A stretch of 63,281 bases of DNA, taken from contig JAFXZF010000014.1 of assembly GCA_017541365.1 (NCBI GenBank), positions 1-63,281 of the forward strand, given 5' to 3'. The notes below the pieces were generated by a model. It did not search any database. It saw nothing but the letters and a program-made list of their open reading frames with translations, and was not told where the DNA came from. Every line of letters starts with the position of its first letter. The first letter of the stretch is position 1. A program made the position numbers and the translations under genes. Source of the DNA: Prevotella sp. (lineage in GTDB: Bacteria; Bacteroidota; Bacteroidia; Bacteroidales; Bacteroidaceae). This document shows, one piece after another, positions 61,825 to 63,281 of this stretch.

Positions 61825-62906
61825 TGTACTTCTTTTTTTGCTTCTGCTAATGCATCGATATATCCATGTCCATACTCAAGGTCTGGTTCCATATAGTTGC
61901 CCTCACCCCACTCGTTCCATGATTTCAGCATGACGATTTGCTCTTCCTCTGGTTTATCTCTCAACATGGAGAAAGCTCTGAGGGCAAGTTTCTTAAAGTA
62001 TTTTGGGGCACAGTCAGTGAACACTAACCCTTTACGACCTGAACGAGGGGTATGATCCCAATTGGGAGCTATGACAGGAATAACCTTACGCTCTGTGCAA
62101 TCCGGATGAAGCATATATTTGATAGAATCCTTATACCGATAAATCATAGGAATGCCCAGATACTTCCTGCCGATGGTCCTTAATGCTTTCTTCCATTTAG
62201 AGGCAACGTGGTAGATATTGATATAGTCAACGTTATTGATAGCATCGAAGCCCTTGGCAAGAAGCATTTCCTTATGCTCTGAGTTATAGTCGGTAGCCAC
62301 GAAGTAGAAGTCACCCAGATTATTCTCCATAGCCAATCGACGCCATACCTTGATAAATGTTTCTATATCGTTAAAGCCTAGGGCATCATAAATAACATAG
62401 AACAATTTTCCATTTACTCTGACATAGCGGTGGTCATTAAAGGCTGGAAGCAGATGATAGAAGTGCTTGGTGTAATCTTCCTCACCTGGATATAGTTGCT
62501 CTGCAAGGAGAAGATCCTTACCCGGTTTGTTAGGATCCCACAACTTTTTGTACCATGAGTGGTTTGCCCAGCAAAGGCAGAAGGGGAAATCTGGCTTACC
62601 AGATGCCACTACTTCTTCAAAAGGTCGCTGCATCAATTGTTTGCCATTGCCAAACCAATATTCATAGTAGCAGAAAGCCTCTATACCAGCCCTGCGAGCT
62701 AATTCTGCCTGCTGCTCACGCACTTCAGGAATCCTAAGGTCATAGAATCCCAAGTCCGCAGGAATGTGGGGTTGCTTGTGCCCAGGAAAGAGTTTTCTCG
62801 CCCTAGCCACATTGGTCCATTCTGTGAATCCCTTTCCCCACCATTCATCATTTTCTGGGAATGGGTGATACTGAGGAAGGTAGTATGCGAAGATCCTTGG
62901 CTTCAT
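61821..62906 (-). CDS. WbsX-type glycosyltransferase
   Basis: A 361-aa protein of the WbsX family (Glyco_tran_WbsX) of O-antigen and capsule loci. RIFAYYLPQYHPFPENDEWWGKGFTEW at the N-terminus (read in part), FPFCLCWANHSW and KSWNEWGEGNYMEPD near the end are typical. The ATG lies 9 bp from the following partial GT4. Base composition is more AT-rich than in the nitrogen island. Confidence 0.9.
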   Translation of the reverse strand: MKPRIFAYYLPQYHPFPENDEWWGKGFTEWTNVARARKLFPGHKQPHIPADLGFYDLRIPEVREQQAELARRAGIEAFCYYEYWFGNGKQLMQRPFEEVVASGKPDFPFCLCWANHSWYKKLWDPNKPGKDLLLAEQLYPGEEDYTKHFYHLLPAFNDHRYVRVNGKLFYVIYDALGFNDIETFIKVWRRLAMENNLGDFYFVATDYNSEHKEMLLAKGFDAINNVDYINIYHVASKWKKALRTIGRKYLGIPMIYRYKDSIKYMLHPDCTERKVIPVIAPNWDHTPRSGRKGLVFTDCAPKYFKKLALRAFSMLRDKPEEEQIVMLKSWNEWGEGNYMEPDLEYGHGYIDALAEAKKEVQ

Positions 62907-62915
62907 AATAAGTAT

Positions 62916-63281
62916 CTATTTTGTTCGTCTTGCAATAATATCATCGTATATTTTCTCCACTTCATTGGCTATTTCTTTCCAGGAATTCTTACCCGATGAA
63001 TAATCCTCCATAATGTGTTTCGACATTTGCTGTGCTGTCTCAGGTTCCAGCATCTTTCTGATAGCATCAGCTAATGCCTTACTATCCCTTGGAGGAACTA
63101 GAAATCCTGTTCTGCCATCATCTACCATTTCTGGTAAAGCCCCCACATTTGTTGCTATGACAGGTTTATTAAGAGCATATGCCGACATGACTACTCCACT
63201 CTGTGTGGCATCAATATATGGGCATACTACTGCTATGCTATTTGATATTAGAGATGCTAATTCTTTATTTGATATAAAGCG
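62916..63281 (-). CDS. Glycosyltransferase family 4 (partial, cut by the window edge)
   Basis: Only the C-terminal 121 codons are present; the reading frame continues open to position 63281, beginning [13 protein letters not shown], so the gene extends beyond the window. The segment [27 protein letters not shown] and [16 protein letters not shown] is the GT-B nucleotide-sugar domain. It is closely related to the complete GT4 at 60661-61824. It is the most AT-rich gene here. Confidence 0.9.
   Translation of the reverse strand, partial: RFISNKELASLISNSIAVVCPYIDATQSGVVMSAYALNKPVIATNVGALPEMVDDGRTGFLVPPRDSKALADAIRKMLEPETAQQMSKHIMEDYSSGKNSWKEIANEVEKIYDDIIARRTK

Overview
The window is chromosomal DNA of a Bacteroidales bacterium, most like Prevotella and its relatives. 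Supporting signs are Bacteroidetes -7 promoter boxes (TAnnTTTG), a type III glutamine synthetase, LL-diaminopimelate aminotransferase, fimbrillin-family lipoproteins with DUF3575 and DUF5119 partners, and WbsX-type glycosyltransferases. I do not assign a species. All family assignments come from reading motifs; no database was searched.

Layout. 1-2.4 kb: a HAD phosphatase behind a TPR protein. 2.5-13.0 kb: a minus-strand operon gltB-gltD-dapF-dapL-glnN. 13.2-22.6 kb: diverging from it, a plus-strand series glnK, amt, TorF-like porin, second amt, pyrG, purF-like amidotransferase, asnB. Together these form a nitrogen island: ammonium uptake and sensing, GS/GOGAT assimilation, a glutamate-using aminotransferase, and three glutamine-consuming synthases. 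22.7-38.6 kb: a compact ten-gene minus-strand operon that looks like a pilus system. In transcription order it holds a DUF3575 protein with a long charged tail, a DUF5119-like lipoprotein, four fimbrillin-like lipoproteins, a second DUF3575 protein, an 865-aa OmpA-like protein, a large outer-membrane protein with a basic tail, and a TPR protein paralogous to the one at 0.9 kb. 38.8-48 kb: housekeeping genes rodA, dnaE, psd-pssA, tadA, nfeD, SPFH. 48-63.3 kb: a CapD-type sugar dehydratase, pepD, a small tyrosine phosphatase, tRNA-Met, an outer-membrane receptor, an SGNH hydrolase, a Wzi-like protein, then a polysaccharide locus that becomes AT-rich and runs off the right edge.

The most unusual signal is not a gene but a set of tiny repeats lying inside essential coding sequences without breaking the frame. 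A GC-rich hairpin of about 37 bp occurs in dapF and gltB in the same frame and orientation, encoding a similar peptide. Other palindromes sit in the HAD gene and in asnB. A family of 7-9-nt AT-rich micro-repeats fills many intergenic gaps and also appears inside gltB, gltD, pyrG, pssA, pepD and the TPR signal peptide, often read as variants of SQLSTVN. Separately, a 22-bp repeat forms arrays at two intergenic sites, and a 39-bp hairpin repeat follows asnB. I infer that these are mobile or self-copying micro-elements tolerated at loops of metabolic enzymes.
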